Shown: one piece after another, positions 7,865 to 15,981 of the stretch
Layout: each line of letters begins with the position of its first letter
How positions within the stretch are numbered: position 1 is the first letter of the stretch
Origin: a virus
Direction: 5' to 3' (one strand)
DNA length: 34,864 bases
Virus record (IMG/VR): IMGVR_UViG_3300047552_002041
Coordinates: 1 to 34,864 of that record
Position numbers and translations under genes: made by a program
Notes under the pieces: model-generated
Told to the model about the DNA's origin: nothing
The model's database searches: none
Seen by the model: only the letters and a program-made list of their open reading frames with translations

Positions 7865-10369
7865 TTATGCTCCTCGGCGCAGAATGCCACCGTATCGTGT
7901 TGCCTCACCAATTCGGCCGTCAGCGACTTCCTTCATGGTCTTCATCAGCTCTGCACGCAGTGCCGCAGCAGTCTCATCATTCGTTTGACCGCCCTTGACA
8001 TTGATTTGAATCGTGCCAATCTGAACACCACCGCCAGAAGAACCACCTGCCGCTGGGTTGTATTTCTTCGGAATCACCGCCTCGCCTTCGTGCAGAATTG
8101 CATTGAAGCCGTCATAAGGCACATAGTTCGTGCCAGTCGCCATCTTCTTGCCGCCGGAGAGTGAGGTCATCACTGAACCCCAGAAGGAGCCACCACTTGT
8201 AGCGCCAGTAAGTCCGGCCATGAGCGGCTTGATGACGGTAATCTGAATGAACAGACGAGCCAGGTCAGCGAGCAGCGATTGAATGAAGCCCTTGAATGAA
8301 AGCTTGCCAGTCGTCGTGAGCGTCACAAGCGCCTCTTCGAGACCATTGAAGGCAGTCTCACCAATGCGCTGCATGTTCGAATACTGCTCAGTCGCTTCCT
8401 TGATTACAGGTGTCTGACGAGCCATGTTCTCTTCGATGACGAGCTGATTCGCAGCAAAGACCTCCATCGTGATGGCGCCAGCTTCGAAGTCCTTGATGAG
8501 CTGCGACATCTGGTCACGGTAGCGCTGCAGAGGGTCAGCAACTGAAATGTAGCCCTGAATGCGCGCCTGAAAGAGGTCACTCTCCTTCTTTATCATCTGG
8601 TCGATGAGCGCAAGGTCCTCGTAGTAGCGCTGCCGGTCTGCCTCTTGAAGGGCATAGACTTGAGCATCAGTAAGTCGTGGGTCCTTTGGCTTATCAGCAC
8701 CACCCTTTGCTGGCGGCTTCGCAGCATCTGACTTCGCCTTCAGCGTGGCTGCAGCACCGGTTTCATTGACGGATGCAATCTCGCCAAGACGGAACTCGCG
8801 AGCAGATGCCTCCTTGATTGCTGCAATCTTTGCGTGTGCAGCATCATAGTTAGCCTTGGCCTTCGCAAATGCAGCCTCATTCGCCTTACCAAAGCGGCCA
8901 GCATAAAGGTCCATCTGGGACTGCGCTTGTGCCGCCTCAGCAGTGGCAATTGCCAGCGGTGTCGAGGCAGCCTCACGAGCAAGACGGAACCCAGCCAGTG
9001 CTCGACGAATAGAGTTCAGCAGCGATGAGACCATGTTGGCGACTGACTCGATGATTGTGCCCGCATTACGAGCAATCTCATTCGAAAGACCTTGCCAACC
9101 AAGCTTCAAGTCAGTCATCGCCTTCTCTTGCTTACCACCGGCATCAACCAAGTCCTTAGTGACTTCAGCACCGAACTTTGAGACACGACCGTTGTAATCA
9201 CCAAGAGCTGTGGCTGCCTCACGAATTGCTGGAATGTTCTCACGGAAGGAGCCACCAAGAAGCTGCTGAACTGCGGCAGTCGCCTTAGTTGTGCGACCAA
9301 GCTCGTCGTAGTTCTTGATAATGATGCCAGCAACTTCGGTCTCTGACTTGCCAGCGACATCCTCCATGGTCATACCCAACGACTCAAAGGCGTATCTTGC
9401 ACGCTCATTGTCGTCGTCGAACTTGTTCATGGACTTGCTCAGGCGGTCATAGGTGCCTTGAAGCGAGGTGACTGTGGTGCCATTCTCGTTCGCAAGTGTC
9501 GTAAGACCAGCAAGACGGTAAGTCGTGAGACCAAGTTTGTCCGCCATCTCGCCTGCCTCATCGGCAGCAGCACGAGCACCCATGGCGATTGTCTCAAGAC
9601 CAAGGTAAAGGACGCCTGCTGCAGCGGCAGTAGCTGAGAGCGCAGTTACTGCAACACGACCAAAGCTTGCGACCGCAGTCTCTGCAGTGCCGATATCACC
9701 AGCAAGAATCTTGAATGCATTAGCGCGCTCAGCGCTGATTGCAGCACGCTCAGCAGCACGAGAGACTGCGAGGTCAGAACCAGCAGGAGCACGCTTAGGG
9801 CCACTTGCTACGGCTTGGTCATACGCATTCTGAAGTTGTTGTGCCTTGGCGAGCGATTGTGCATACGCCTGAAGCTTCTCATTCGCAGCACTCGCCTTAG
9901 ACGAATACGATTGAAGTGCAGCACCACCAGCAACGAGAGCGGCGGTATTCGAGCCAGAGGCGACGGCTGTCGTCTCCATCTTCTGTGCGAGTGCTGAAGA
10001 TTCGGTTGAGAGGAGCTTGTGTCCGCCAAGAACGCCGGCGATTGCTGTAGCAATGCCATCGAACTTGTTTGCCAGCGCTCCAACTGGCCCGTCCATACCC
10101 TTCAGAACATCAAAGGCGCCGCCGAAGCTGCTTAGCGATGAGGTGCTCTTGTTGATGCTGCCGCTAAGACCATCGGCGCTGGTTGAAGTCTTGTCAATGC
10201 CAACTGCGGCGCTCTTTGCAGAGGCTTCAAGCTTGTCAATGTCCTTCGTTAGGTCATTGGCGCCTTTGCCTGCCTTGTCGGTGTTCTTGTCAAGTTCGGC
10301 GAGCTTCTTGTTCGCCGCATCGAGCTCATTTGTCTTTGCTCGAAAGATTAGTTCTGCCAGAGTTGCCAT
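7865..10369 (-). CDS. H: Tail tape measure protein
   Basis: 834 residues from ATG 10369 (MATLAELIFRAKTNELDAA), preceded by AAAGGACAATC; a longer in-frame start at 10408 lacks this signal. The N-terminal 100 residues are helical, with heptad-like Lys/Asp-rich coiled coil ('KKLAELDKNTDKAGKGANDL'). An Ala-rich hydrophobic stretch lies near residue 255 ('VAVTALSATAAAAGVLYLGL'). The C-terminus has the Gly-rich and 'VQIGTIQINVKGGQTNDETAAALRAEL' pattern found in lambda-type tape measures. Its length sets tail length, in the family estimate about 125 nm. The start overlaps the end of the chaperone long form by 44 nt, as in lambda GT/H. Confidence 0.95.
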   Translation of the reverse strand: MATLAELIFRAKTNELDAANKKLAELDKNTDKAGKGANDLTKDIDKLEASAKSAAVGIDKTSTSADGLSGSINKSTSSLSSFGGAFDVLKGMDGPVGALANKFDGIATAIAGVLGGHKLLSTESSALAQKMETTAVASGSNTAALVAGGAALQSYSSKASAANEKLQAYAQSLAKAQQLQNAYDQAVASGPKRAPAGSDLAVSRAAERAAISAERANAFKILAGDIGTAETAVASFGRVAVTALSATAAAAGVLYLGLETIAMGARAAADEAGEMADKLGLTTYRLAGLTTLANENGTTVTSLQGTYDRLSKSMNKFDDDNERARYAFESLGMTMEDVAGKSETEVAGIIIKNYDELGRTTKATAAVQQLLGGSFRENIPAIREAATALGDYNGRVSKFGAEVTKDLVDAGGKQEKAMTDLKLGWQGLSNEIARNAGTIIESVANMVSSLLNSIRRALAGFRLAREAASTPLAIATAEAAQAQSQMDLYAGRFGKANEAAFAKAKANYDAAHAKIAAIKEASAREFRLGEIASVNETGAAATLKAKSDAAKPPAKGGADKPKDPRLTDAQVYALQEADRQRYYEDLALIDQMIKKESDLFQARIQGYISVADPLQRYRDQMSQLIKDFEAGAITMEVFAANQLVIEENMARQTPVIKEATEQYSNMQRIGETAFNGLEEALVTLTTTGKLSFKGFIQSLLADLARLFIQITVIKPLMAGLTGATSGGSFWGSVMTSLSGGKKMATGTNYVPYDGFNAILHEGEAVIPKKYNPAAGGSSGGGVQIGTIQINVKGGQTNDETAAALRAELMKTMKEVADGRIGEATRYGGILRRGA

Positions 10370-11109
10370 GATTGTCCTTTGCGTAGTGCTCTTGAATGAT
10401 GATGGCATCTAACTTGCGAATGACATCAATCTCCCACGGACTTAGCTGCTCACCTGTGACGGCCATGTAGGCTTGAAGCTCGGTGAAGGTAATCGGGAGT
10501 GGTCCGCTGAAAGAGTATGAGCGGGTGCTTGAGAGGTCATAGAGATGCCCTAAGAGATATTCAGAACCAGGCTGAACCTCAACTGGGTCAAGGTCAGCGT
10601 ATTGAACACGCAGCACCTCTTCAGGAACTTTCGCCTTGCGCTGCTGCTTGCGAGCGCTCTCAAGACTGGCACGGACTGTTGTGTCACCTGCAGGAGCGCT
10701 TAGTCTGCACTCCTGCCGAACACGAGCTTCAAGCTTCTGCCTTACTTCCTCGAAAGAAGTTCAGGCGATTGACGATGAACGCCTCGACCTGCTCCTTCAT
10801 GAACGCAAGCTCTGGATTCGCCATGAGCTGCACGGCAACCTTTGGTGAGTAGGTCAGCTCAGTACCATCGTCGTTCTCAAGGCCTGTCCAACCAACGATG
10901 CACGATGCGGCGAGCTCAGCATTTGCCGAGTCCGCCTCATCAATCGTCATCTTCTTGCCATCCATGAAGGACTGACCGAACTTCTTCGCGGCCTGCTTGT
11001 ATTGAACGGAGTCCTTGGAGACGACCTTCAGAACGATACCTGAGGCGTCTCCATTTGGAAGAACAATCGGCAGCTCAACGGTGCGAGGTGCCAGTGCTGA
11101 AAGTTTCAT
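10326..11109 (-). CDS. Tail assembly chaperone, long form (GT-like, by +1 frameshift)
   Basis: A second frame, one base ahead of the short chaperone, is open from before the short form's stop to 10326. It has no clear start of its own (a GTG at 10616 lies in mid-domain). Shifting at TTC TTT CGA (10758-10750) would fuse 119 residues of the short form to 141 residues beginning EEVRQKLEA, about 260 in total. The added part has 'LPITFTELQAYMAVTGEQLSPWEIDVIRKLD', with the tryptophan-containing helix typical of the T part of G/GT chaperones. Position immediately before the tape measure agrees. The frameshift is inferred from sequence. Confidence 0.75.
10729..11109 (-). CDS. Tail assembly chaperone, short form (lambda G-like)
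   Basis: 126 residues, starting at a TAATG overlap with the tail tube gene. It begins MKLSALAPRTVELPIVLPNG and contains 'VKSKDSVQYKQAAKKFGQSF'-like chaperone sequence (here VVSKDSVQYKQAAKKFG) and 'AASCIVGWTGLENDDG', common in siphophage chaperones that bind the tape measure and tail tube before assembly. The stop lies in the frame left behind by the +1 shift described for the long form. Confidence 0.88.
   Translation of the reverse strand: MKLSALAPRTVELPIVLPNGDASGIVLKVVSKDSVQYKQAAKKFGQSFMDGKKMTIDEADSANAELAASCIVGWTGLENDDGTELTYSPKVAVQLMANPELAFMKEQVEAFIVNRLNFFRGSKAEA
10750..10758 (-). other. Programmed +1 frameshift site, TTC TTT CGA
   Basis: In the short chaperone frame the codons read AAC TTC TTT CGA GGA. 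The following frame is one base forward. A tRNA-Phe (anticodon GAA) pairing with TTT can re-pair on the overlapping TTC one base on, and CGA is commonly a slowly decoded codon. After the slip the next codon is GAG. No -1 heptamer of the lambda type is present in the right relative frame. Confidence 0.65.
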
Positions 11110-12014
11110 TATGCGCTGCGGGTGATGGTGAGTGATGTGCCAGCGACCGTGTCGTAATCAGCTTGGAAGTCAAGCTGAGCAAGAACCGGACCTGTGTCTG
11201 CACGGACGATGCTGCCAGCAGTGTATTTCACATTTGGCAGCGAGAAGGTAAGCGTTTCAGCCGGAGTTCCAGCGCTCAGCACGAAGGCCAGCGTCGAGGC
11301 AGTGCTGTTGTAGAACTTGTTGTAGAGCGTGGCATCTTCGAACAGAGCCGTGACCTGACCAGTGATTTGAACACGGCCAAGGTTCATGCTGCGATACGAG
11401 CTATTGCCAAGCACGCGATTGCCAGTCACATTGTTCGTGAGGTTCAGGCTGATGGCAGTCATGATGGCGCTTGGAGAGCCAGCCTCGCTGATGGTGCCTT
11501 CCTCGTGGAAGAACACGGACTTTGTGGTGATTGGCGTCAGTACAGAAGCGACGGTTGCGCCCCATTCAGCAGTGCCCTTGCCCATCAGACCGAATTCGGC
11601 AGTGATGAGGTTCTCTGGCGTGATGGACATCGCAAGAGTGTTGAAGGTGATGCCATTGAAGACACGGTAAGAGCCGATATCCACAAGGCCTTCTTCAACT
11701 GCGAAGGAGCGCTTCGTGTTGCCAATCTTCAGGGCATTGCCGGTCCAGGTGCCACCCATGACGGCCTCGAGAGCCCAGTCAAAGTTGTCAGCGACCATTT
11801 CGACGGACATGCCGCCCTCGACGCCCTTGTTTCCACGACGGGAGAAGGATGTCTGACGGTCAGCACGAATTGTCTGCGAAGACAGTTGTTCGGCAGTCAG
11901 CTCCGGGTCAAAGGTGATGACCTCGAATGCCTGCATTGTCGGCGTAGCAGGAGTAACACCGAAGGTCGATTCGGCGATGAAGGAGTATTGACGACGGCTG
12001 TTTTGAGCGCTCAT
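11109..12014 (-). CDS. Major tail tube protein
   Basis: 301 residues. It begins MSAQNSRRQYSFIAESTFGVTPATPTMQAFEVITFDPELTA-like sequence, the typical opening of the siphophage tail tube family in which 'TFGVTPATP' is followed by beta strands. 'SRRGNKGVEGGMSVEM' and the C-terminal 'TGPVLAQLDFQADYD' also fit tube proteins. Located between the tail terminator and the tail chaperones. Strong ribosome site AAAGGACCTCAA before ATG 12014 fits high expression. Subunits stack as hexamers to form the tube through which DNA passes. No C-terminal Ig-like domain is visible. Confidence 0.9.
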   Translation of the reverse strand: MSAQNSRRQYSFIAESTFGVTPATPTMQAFEVITFDPELTAEQLSSQTIRADRQTSFSRRGNKGVEGGMSVEMVADNFDWALEAVMGGTWTGNALKIGNTKRSFAVEEGLVDIGSYRVFNGITFNTLAMSITPENLITAEFGLMGKGTAEWGATVASVLTPITTKSVFFHEEGTISEAGSPSAIMTAISLNLTNNVTGNRVLGNSSYRSMNLGRVQITGQVTALFEDATLYNKFYNSTASTLAFVLSAGTPAETLTFSLPNVKYTAGSIVRADTGPVLAQLDFQADYDTVAGTSLTITRSA

Positions 12015-12029
12015 TTGAGGTCCTTTCGA

Positions 12030-12419
12030 TTAGTAAATGCAGTTCCACCGCACGAGCACTGGAAGCAGGTAGTGAGGTTCGTTTCTCTGGCCTGGGTCTC
12101 TCCAGACGCTGTTGATGACAACCTTCGTTGTCGTCCCAAGAATCTGTCCCCGAAAGTGGTCGATGAGTGCATCCGCAACCGCATTAGAGGTATTTAGACC
12201 CTTGCCAAAGGTGGTAAAGATGTCAATCTGGTAGAGGCCTGATTGTGAATAACGCCCATTGACGCCGACGGTTGATTGACGAGCTTCAATAGGCAAAAGC
12301 GTAGCACGGATGTATTGTGCCGATGTGACTGGAATCGATGTGTTCTCAAGCTGAAGCGGCAGCGTAGTGCCAGCCTTCAGGTGGTCATCAAGCAAAGTCT
12401 GAATTGTTCCGATGCTCAT
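12030..12419 (-). CDS. Tail terminator-like protein
   Basis: 129 residues, starting at an ATGA overlap with the GIY-YIG gene. Sequence such as 'TIQTLLDDHLKAG', 'PVTSAQYIRATLLP', 'RYSQSGLYQIDIFTTFGKG' fits the small tail terminator family (lambda U-like, DUF4128 type) that caps the tube end and joins head to tail. Gene order (neck, terminator, tail tube) agrees. The intervening endonuclease separates it from the neck gene it would normally follow. Confidence 0.85.
   Translation of the reverse strand: MSIGTIQTLLDDHLKAGTTLPLQLENTSIPVTSAQYIRATLLPIEARQSTVGVNGRYSQSGLYQIDIFTTFGKGLNTSNAVADALIDHFRGQILGTTTKVVINSVWRDPGQRNEPHYLLPVLVRWNCIY
12190..12200 (-). promoter_or_regulatory. GGTCTAAATAC motif upstream of the tail tube gene
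   Basis: Exact GGTCTAAATAC on the minus strand, inside the tail terminator gene and 176 nt before the tail tube start. Flanking bases (GCAAG before, then CTC) match the copy at 6922. It could give an internal late promoter for the highly expressed tube gene, or may be coincidental coding sequence. Confidence 0.4.
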
Positions 12420-13063
12420 TGTGCTGCCTCCAAATACCAGCCCTGTTTGAAATCAGGCCCTGGCTGAGTAGAAGAGCGCTTTCTTACCACGCCATTATTC
12501 CACCAGACTGTTGATGACATGAATTCGCTCAAGTAAGCTTTGTGACGGCTTGAAAGGGCTGGCTTCTTGACACCAGTAAGACCGGCGGAGATTCTCGCTT
12601 TAGTCTGAGCTGTGCGTTTCAAACCTTTACCACCTTCGCTGATGGCGTCCTTGTGTGCTTGTGGCAACTTTCGGCCTTTTAGCGCCGCTGAGGAGTTTTG
12701 ACCGATTTTACGCTTTGCTTCTTCTGACATTTTGACACCACAGGCTCCTTCACCGCCGTCGGTGAGGTTGTAGAGAGTGCCAGTTCCGAGGTCTCGGCGC
12801 CCAAACTTTGCGATTGTCTTGATTTCAAGGGCGAGGGCTTCTTCATCTGAAGCACATGGAATTATCTCAATCTTGATTTCTCGACCCTTGGCAATCGACG
12901 AATGAAGATGGTTGTGCCAGTGCGTGCTTCTGTTTGCTCTTGCACTCTTGCGCCATTTCTTCGTGTGCTCAAGAAATCTGTTGTTGAAGCCCTTGCCCAC
13001 ATACTCAGCAACACCGTTGATGAAGTAGATGTAGATGTAGAAGAATCGTTGAAGTTCGCTCAT
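12416..13063 (-). CDS. Free-standing GIY-YIG homing endonuclease with NUMOD3-like repeats
   Basis: 215 residues. The N-terminal nuclease domain has 'FYIYIYFINGVAEYVGKG' (GIY-YIG variant), then basic residues for catalysis ('NNRFLEHTKKWRK') and a Glu in 'EEALALEIKTIAKFG'. 'LYNLTDGGEGACGVKMSEEAKRKIG' and the following repeated 'S..AK.KI'-like units ('KDAISEGGKGLKRTAQTKARIS') resemble NUMOD3 DNA-binding repeats. It overlaps both neighbours by ATGA (13063-13060 and 12419-12416), so translation of the head-tail genes can pass through it. Probably a mobile gene copying itself between related phages. Confidence 0.92.
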   Translation of the reverse strand: MSELQRFFYIYIYFINGVAEYVGKGFNNRFLEHTKKWRKSARANRSTHWHNHLHSSIAKGREIKIEIIPCASDEEALALEIKTIAKFGRRDLGTGTLYNLTDGGEGACGVKMSEEAKRKIGQNSSAALKGRKLPQAHKDAISEGGKGLKRTAQTKARISAGLTGVKKPALSSRHKAYLSEFMSSTVWWNNGVVRKRSSTQPGPDFKQGWYLEAAQ

Positions 13064-13347
13064 TTTCTAACTTTCTGTGCGGCAATCTGTGCAATTGCAT
13101 CTGATTCTAACACAGTAAGTGCTAACATTCGTCGTGGCTCCATCCTGGATGTTCCACTTTCGACCCAACCGGCGTAATCTGCACTGTTCTTCACAACGAG
13201 CTCACTTGCTGTTACCTCACCCTCCCAGCTGCGCTGAAGATTGCCAGTAATCACAGGCGTCCGACGCTTGACTCGCTGAAGGAATTCAGTCATGAACTCG
13301 TCCTTGAATTCAGTCGTGACAGTAAGGAGCTCGCGAATTGCGCTCAT
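13060..13347 (-). CDS. Neck/minor structural protein, HK97 gp10-like
   Basis: 95 residues. 'FLQRVKRRTPVITGNLQRSWEGEV' followed by 'NSADYAGWVESGTSRMEPRRML' is the signature of the HK97 gp10-like family (short RTPV-TG-L helix, then 'YA..vE.Gt....aq.ml'). These proteins belong to the neck or head-tail joining complex. Start overlaps the previous gene by 4 nt. Confidence 0.9.
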   Translation of the reverse strand: MSAIRELLTVTTEFKDEFMTEFLQRVKRRTPVITGNLQRSWEGEVTASELVVKNSADYAGWVESGTSRMEPRRMLALTVLESDAIAQIAAQKVRK

Positions 13348-13664
13348 TTCAGCGTCACTCGGTAAGTGAGAACAGTATCCGCTGGCTTCGCCTCTGTCAC
13401 TGAGGTAATCAGCAAAGTCTCTTTCTTCGTCTTGAGCTGGTCGCCAACAAGCGGCGCTGCGCTGAGAGTAAGAACCATTGTGCGCTTCGGTGCTGCGGAT
13501 TGAGCCTGAGCAGAGGTCGGCGATGCGCTCTCGTCCTCAAGGGTGCGACTGACCGCGACAGCATAGCCACTTGCAACCTTCGTACCATCACGCAGGACAG
13601 TGCAAGCAGCACCGAACTTGGTGACGAGCTTCTTGGCAAGAGCGGCGAGCTTATCGTAATCCAT
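13344..13664 (-). CDS. Head closure / stopper-like protein
   Basis: 106 residues. It starts MDYDKLAALAKKLVTKFGAA and ends in beta strands with 'LVGDQLKTKKETLLITSVTEAKPADTVLTYRVTL', the pattern of small head-closure proteins ('g..v....g..y.I..v.p..p.g....y...l'). Located between adaptor and neck genes, TAATG/ATGA coupled on both sides. An Ala/Ser-rich insert lies in the middle (about residues 46-60). Identification rests mostly on order and general pattern. Confidence 0.75.
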   Translation of the reverse strand: MDYDKLAALAKKLVTKFGAACTVLRDGTKVASGYAVAVSRTLEDESASPTSAQAQSAAPKRTMVLTLSAAPLVGDQLKTKKETLLITSVTEAKPADTVLTYRVTLK

Positions 13665-14194
13665 TAGGCACCACGCGTCATGTTGATGTTAGAGGAGGCG
13701 CTTCGTGAAGCACCAAGCACTGGACCAAGAATGATGTCAATCTTCGTCCAGTTCGAGTCCTTATCCACGAAGGCACTTGCGAACTTGTAGGTCGTGTTGA
13801 TTGCTCCGCTGATGGCTTCAGTCTTCTCAGTGATTGCTGGCTCATGAGCAGCATAGGCATCGAACTCGGCAGAAAGCATCAGCGCCAGCTCAGCGGTTGC
13901 CTCTTTGACCTCAGTCGGAATCGTCGATGATGTCCAGTTCGTGAGGTCACCATAGCCGTTGTAGTTGTAATACGCATCGATGCTCGTAGTAAAACGAGGC
14001 CAAAGCAGCGGTTGTGACGAAAGTGTTTTGGTTCCGAGATACCGCATGCCGTATCTGCGGTCGAGGGCTTTGGTAGCTTGATTGAGAAGCGCTTCTGCTT
14101 GACTTGCGTCAAGTTGGTCCAGCCCCTGGTCTGCCAAATACGAATTCGCATCCGCTACTGAAATGTATGAAGTGGTGCCGACAGCGAATGCCAT
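13664..14194 (-). CDS. Head-tail adaptor (DnaT-like connector family)
   Basis: 176 residues. 'SYISVADANSYLADQG', then 'EALLNQATKALDRRYGMRYLGTKTLSSQPLLWPR' and 'IPTEVKEATAELALMLSAEF' are characteristic of the adaptor family that databases often label DnaT-like. It forms a ring under the portal. GGAG lies 5 nt before ATG 14194. It is separated from the capsid gene by a terminator-type hairpin. Confidence 0.88.
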   Translation of the reverse strand: MAFAVGTTSYISVADANSYLADQGLDQLDASQAEALLNQATKALDRRYGMRYLGTKTLSSQPLLWPRFTTSIDAYYNYNGYGDLTNWTSSTIPTEVKEATAELALMLSAEFDAYAAHEPAITEKTEAISGAINTTYKFASAFVDKDSNWTKIDIILGPVLGASRSASSNINMTRGA

Positions 14195-14214
14195 AGTGTC
14201 TCCAACAAATGAGA

Positions 14215-14246
14215 ATGGGGACGAAGGATTGAACCTTCGCCCCCAT
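14215..14246 (-). terminator. Hairpin after the major capsid gene
   Basis: The minus strand forms ATGGGG-G-CGAAGG-TTCAAT-CCTTCG-T-CCCCAT, a stem of about 12 pairs with one internal mismatch, 30 nt after the capsid stop. A T run is weak (ATTCTCATTTG). It likely terminates or reduces transcription after the capsid gene, giving more capsid than connector. A smaller CCCTTTAGGG dyad precedes it. Confidence 0.65.
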
Positions 14247-14276
14247 CAGGATTGCCACCCTAAAGGGGCTCAGAAC

Positions 14277-15170
14277 TTAGACGGTCGTTGAAACGAGTTT
14301 TGCAATCGCCTTCGTGGAGTGAATCACGGTGTTGGCATACATCTTGACGCGCCAGATATCGGAGTCCTTCGTCTGATGGACGCCGACATACTCAGCATCA
14401 ACACCAGCAGCACCAGCCGTGATTGCAGCAACACCGTCCTCACCGAGGCACATTGCGTACAGACCTTGCTGCGAACCAGCTGCGACACCATCCACATCGG
14501 CTGTAATCCAGTCATTGGCGACAACTGGAATGCCGTCGTAGGACATCACTTGACGACCAGCAACTTCCATCATCGTGACACCACCGAGAGCGCGCATCAG
14601 GCTCTTGATTTTGTTGCGACCCTTCTGAGTAGCAACGATGACATCAGCCCGACGGAGAGTCACAGCGCTGACGAGCTCATCGAGCATGTCCAGCGTGAGA
14701 GCAGCATCAGCCTTGTCGAGAAGCTGACCAGCGAAAGCAAGGTCAGCCATGTGCGTGTCCAGACCAGTCATTTGGTCGTTCAGGCCAGTGCCGAGAACGA
14801 ACTGCTGAGCGAACAGACGAGCAACAGACTTGGCACCACGGGAGAGCTGCGAAGCAACCACACCGCCGTCAGTCACTTGACCGACATTCTGCGCCTGAAT
14901 GAGCTTGTTGATTTCGACCTGAGCACCCAGAGTCGTCAGCGGCAGGCTGAGCGGAGTGTAGGTCGATTGGCCAGGCGTGAAGGCTCCACCGATGGCGAGG
15001 TTCTCAGCCGTCACCAGAGCGTCTTCGCGATTCCAAGCGTAAGCATTGCCAGAAACCGGAATGAACGGCAGAAGGGAGAACAGCTCATCAACGGTGATGA
15101 TTTCCTCGGCGAGAGCAGCTTGCTTGTCGTCAAGACCGAGATACTTTGCATTGGCAAGAGTCACAGACAT
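14277..15170 (-). CDS. Major capsid protein (HK97 fold)
   Basis: 297 residues. 'LAEEIITVDELFSLLPFIPVSGNAYAWNRE' near the start, 'GAQVEINKLIQAQN' and 'SLMRALGGVTMMEVAGRQVMSYDGIPVVANDWI' in the middle, and 'WRVKMYANTVIHSTKAIAKL' near the end are typical of HK97-fold capsid proteins. The scaffold gene is directly upstream. GAAAGGACATAATC before ATG 15170 is a strong ribosome site. A GGTCTAAATAC motif 73 nt upstream and a terminator hairpin downstream suggest separate strong expression. No protease gene is seen, so maturation cleavage is uncertain. Confidence 0.93.
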   Translation of the reverse strand: MSVTLANAKYLGLDDKQAALAEEIITVDELFSLLPFIPVSGNAYAWNREDALVTAENLAIGGAFTPGQSTYTPLSLPLTTLGAQVEINKLIQAQNVGQVTDGGVVASQLSRGAKSVARLFAQQFVLGTGLNDQMTGLDTHMADLAFAGQLLDKADAALTLDMLDELVSAVTLRRADVIVATQKGRNKIKSLMRALGGVTMMEVAGRQVMSYDGIPVVANDWITADVDGVAAGSQQGLYAMCLGEDGVAAITAGAAGVDAEYVGVHQTKDSDIWRVKMYANTVIHSTKAIAKLVSTTV

Positions 15171-15195
15171 GATTATGTCCTTTCAGAATTAGTTA

Positions 15196-15234
15196 GGGGT
15201 TCATCCCCGTTTGGATTTCAACGAACCCCGTTCG
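15196..15234 (-). promoter_or_regulatory. Hairpins in the capsid gene leader
   Basis: Between the late motif (15243) and the capsid ATG the transcript can form CGAAC-GGG-GTTCG (15222-15234) and GGGG-ATGAA-CCCC (15196-15208). They may stabilise the capsid mRNA 5' end or end upstream transcription; neither is followed by a long T run. Confidence 0.45.
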
Positions 15235-15242
15235 TTTCAGAA

Positions 15243-15253
15243 GTATTTAGACC
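15243..15253 (-). promoter_or_regulatory. GGTCTAAATAC motif before the capsid gene
   Basis: Exact minus-strand GGTCTAAATAC in the 98-nt gap between the scaffold stop and capsid start. Its place before the most strongly needed structural gene supports a promoter role. Confidence 0.55.
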
Positions 15254-15268
15254 CCCGTTTTAGGAGGC

Positions 15269-15925
15269 TCATCGTTTCTGCGTCTTCAGAGCGGCGAATC
15301 CAGCAAGGCGCTCACTGGTGCTGCGAGTTGGCGTCGATGGAGACATGCCACGAGTCCGGCTGAAGGCGCCAGTGCCCTGAGACTTCTTGAACAAATGTGG
15401 TGCTTTCGTCTTCAAATCCGCGAGGAAAGTGTCGATTGTGAGCAGAGAACCACTGGAATCACCTTGGCCATCAACTGGCACAATCTTGTCCTCTTCGACC
15501 TTGAAGGCACGACGAACCCGAGCATTCACATCCTCGAGGGCAGATTCCTCGACGCCGTGAGTCATGGACGCTTTACTCACCTCATTGTTGATGAGCAGGT
15601 CATTCAGGCGAGATGAGGTAGTCGTGACCTTTGCCTCAAGCTCCTTCTTGGCGTTCTCTGCTGCCTGAATGGCGGCAGCGCTGCGCTGCTTGACGAGTGA
15701 TTCGATAGTCTCGCGGACTTTTTCTCCGGTTTTTGCGTCCGCTATCAACCCAATCCCATCGAGCTCTTCGAGCTTCTGCTTCAAAATCACATTCTCAGCT
15801 CGAAACTCATCAAGCTTTGATTTTGCCACGACACCATTGACTTTCAGAACGAACTTACCGCCTTCGCCAGGCTCATAGAAATCCTTGAGATTCTCTGGGA
15901 CCGTGTCTGTGATGAATTCCAACAT
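15269..15925 (-). CDS. Capsid scaffold protein
   Basis: 218 residues directly upstream of the capsid gene. Start is MLEFITDTVPENLKDFYEPGEGGKFVLKV-like, found in siphophage scaffolds; the middle (about residues 30-110) is a predicted coiled coil ('LDEFRAENVILKQKLEELDG', 'KKELEAKVTTTSSRLNDLL'); the C-terminus is basic ('PHLFKKSQGTGAFSRTRG'), as needed to bind capsid protein. AAGGAG lies 6 nt before ATG 15925. No catalytic protease motif is visible. Confidence 0.85.
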   Translation of the reverse strand: MLEFITDTVPENLKDFYEPGEGGKFVLKVNGVVAKSKLDEFRAENVILKQKLEELDGIGLIADAKTGEKVRETIESLVKQRSAAAIQAAENAKKELEAKVTTTSSRLNDLLINNEVSKASMTHGVEESALEDVNARVRRAFKVEEDKIVPVDGQGDSSGSLLTIDTFLADLKTKAPHLFKKSQGTGAFSRTRGMSPSTPTRSTSERLAGFAALKTQKR

Positions 15926-15955
15926 TTCAATCTCCTTCCACCCCTGGTGGATTAT

Positions 15956-15974
15956 GGCAACTCCCTAAGTCGCC
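15956..15974 (-). promoter_or_regulatory. RNA hairpin GGCGACT-TAGGG-AGTTGCC before the scaffold gene
   Basis: A 7-pair stem (with one G-U on the minus strand) and a TAGGG loop, nearly identical to 20082-20100. It is followed by a second hairpin CCACC-AGG-GGTGG at about 15938-15950, then AAGGAG and ATG 15925. Likely a translation or RNA-stability element. Confidence 0.5.
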
Positions 15975-15981
15975 GGTTGAG

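Noticed and set aside
10326-10616. Independent gene starting at GTG 10616
   Set aside because: The frame is open far upstream, the start falls within the domain, and there is no ribosome site; the frameshift fusion explains it better.
11163-12197. Long plus-strand ORF (344 codons) opposite the tail tube gene
   Set aside because: Antisense to a clear structural gene, no ribosome site, and its composition mirrors the codon bias of the other strand.
14213-14247. tRNA-like T-arm (GGTTCAATCC) after the capsid gene
   Set aside because: No acceptor, D or anticodon arms can be formed around it; it is better explained as a terminator hairpin.
14319-15263. Long plus-strand ORF (314 codons) opposite the capsid gene
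   Set aside because: Same reason: shadow of the capsid gene, and the whole block is transcribed from the minus strand.
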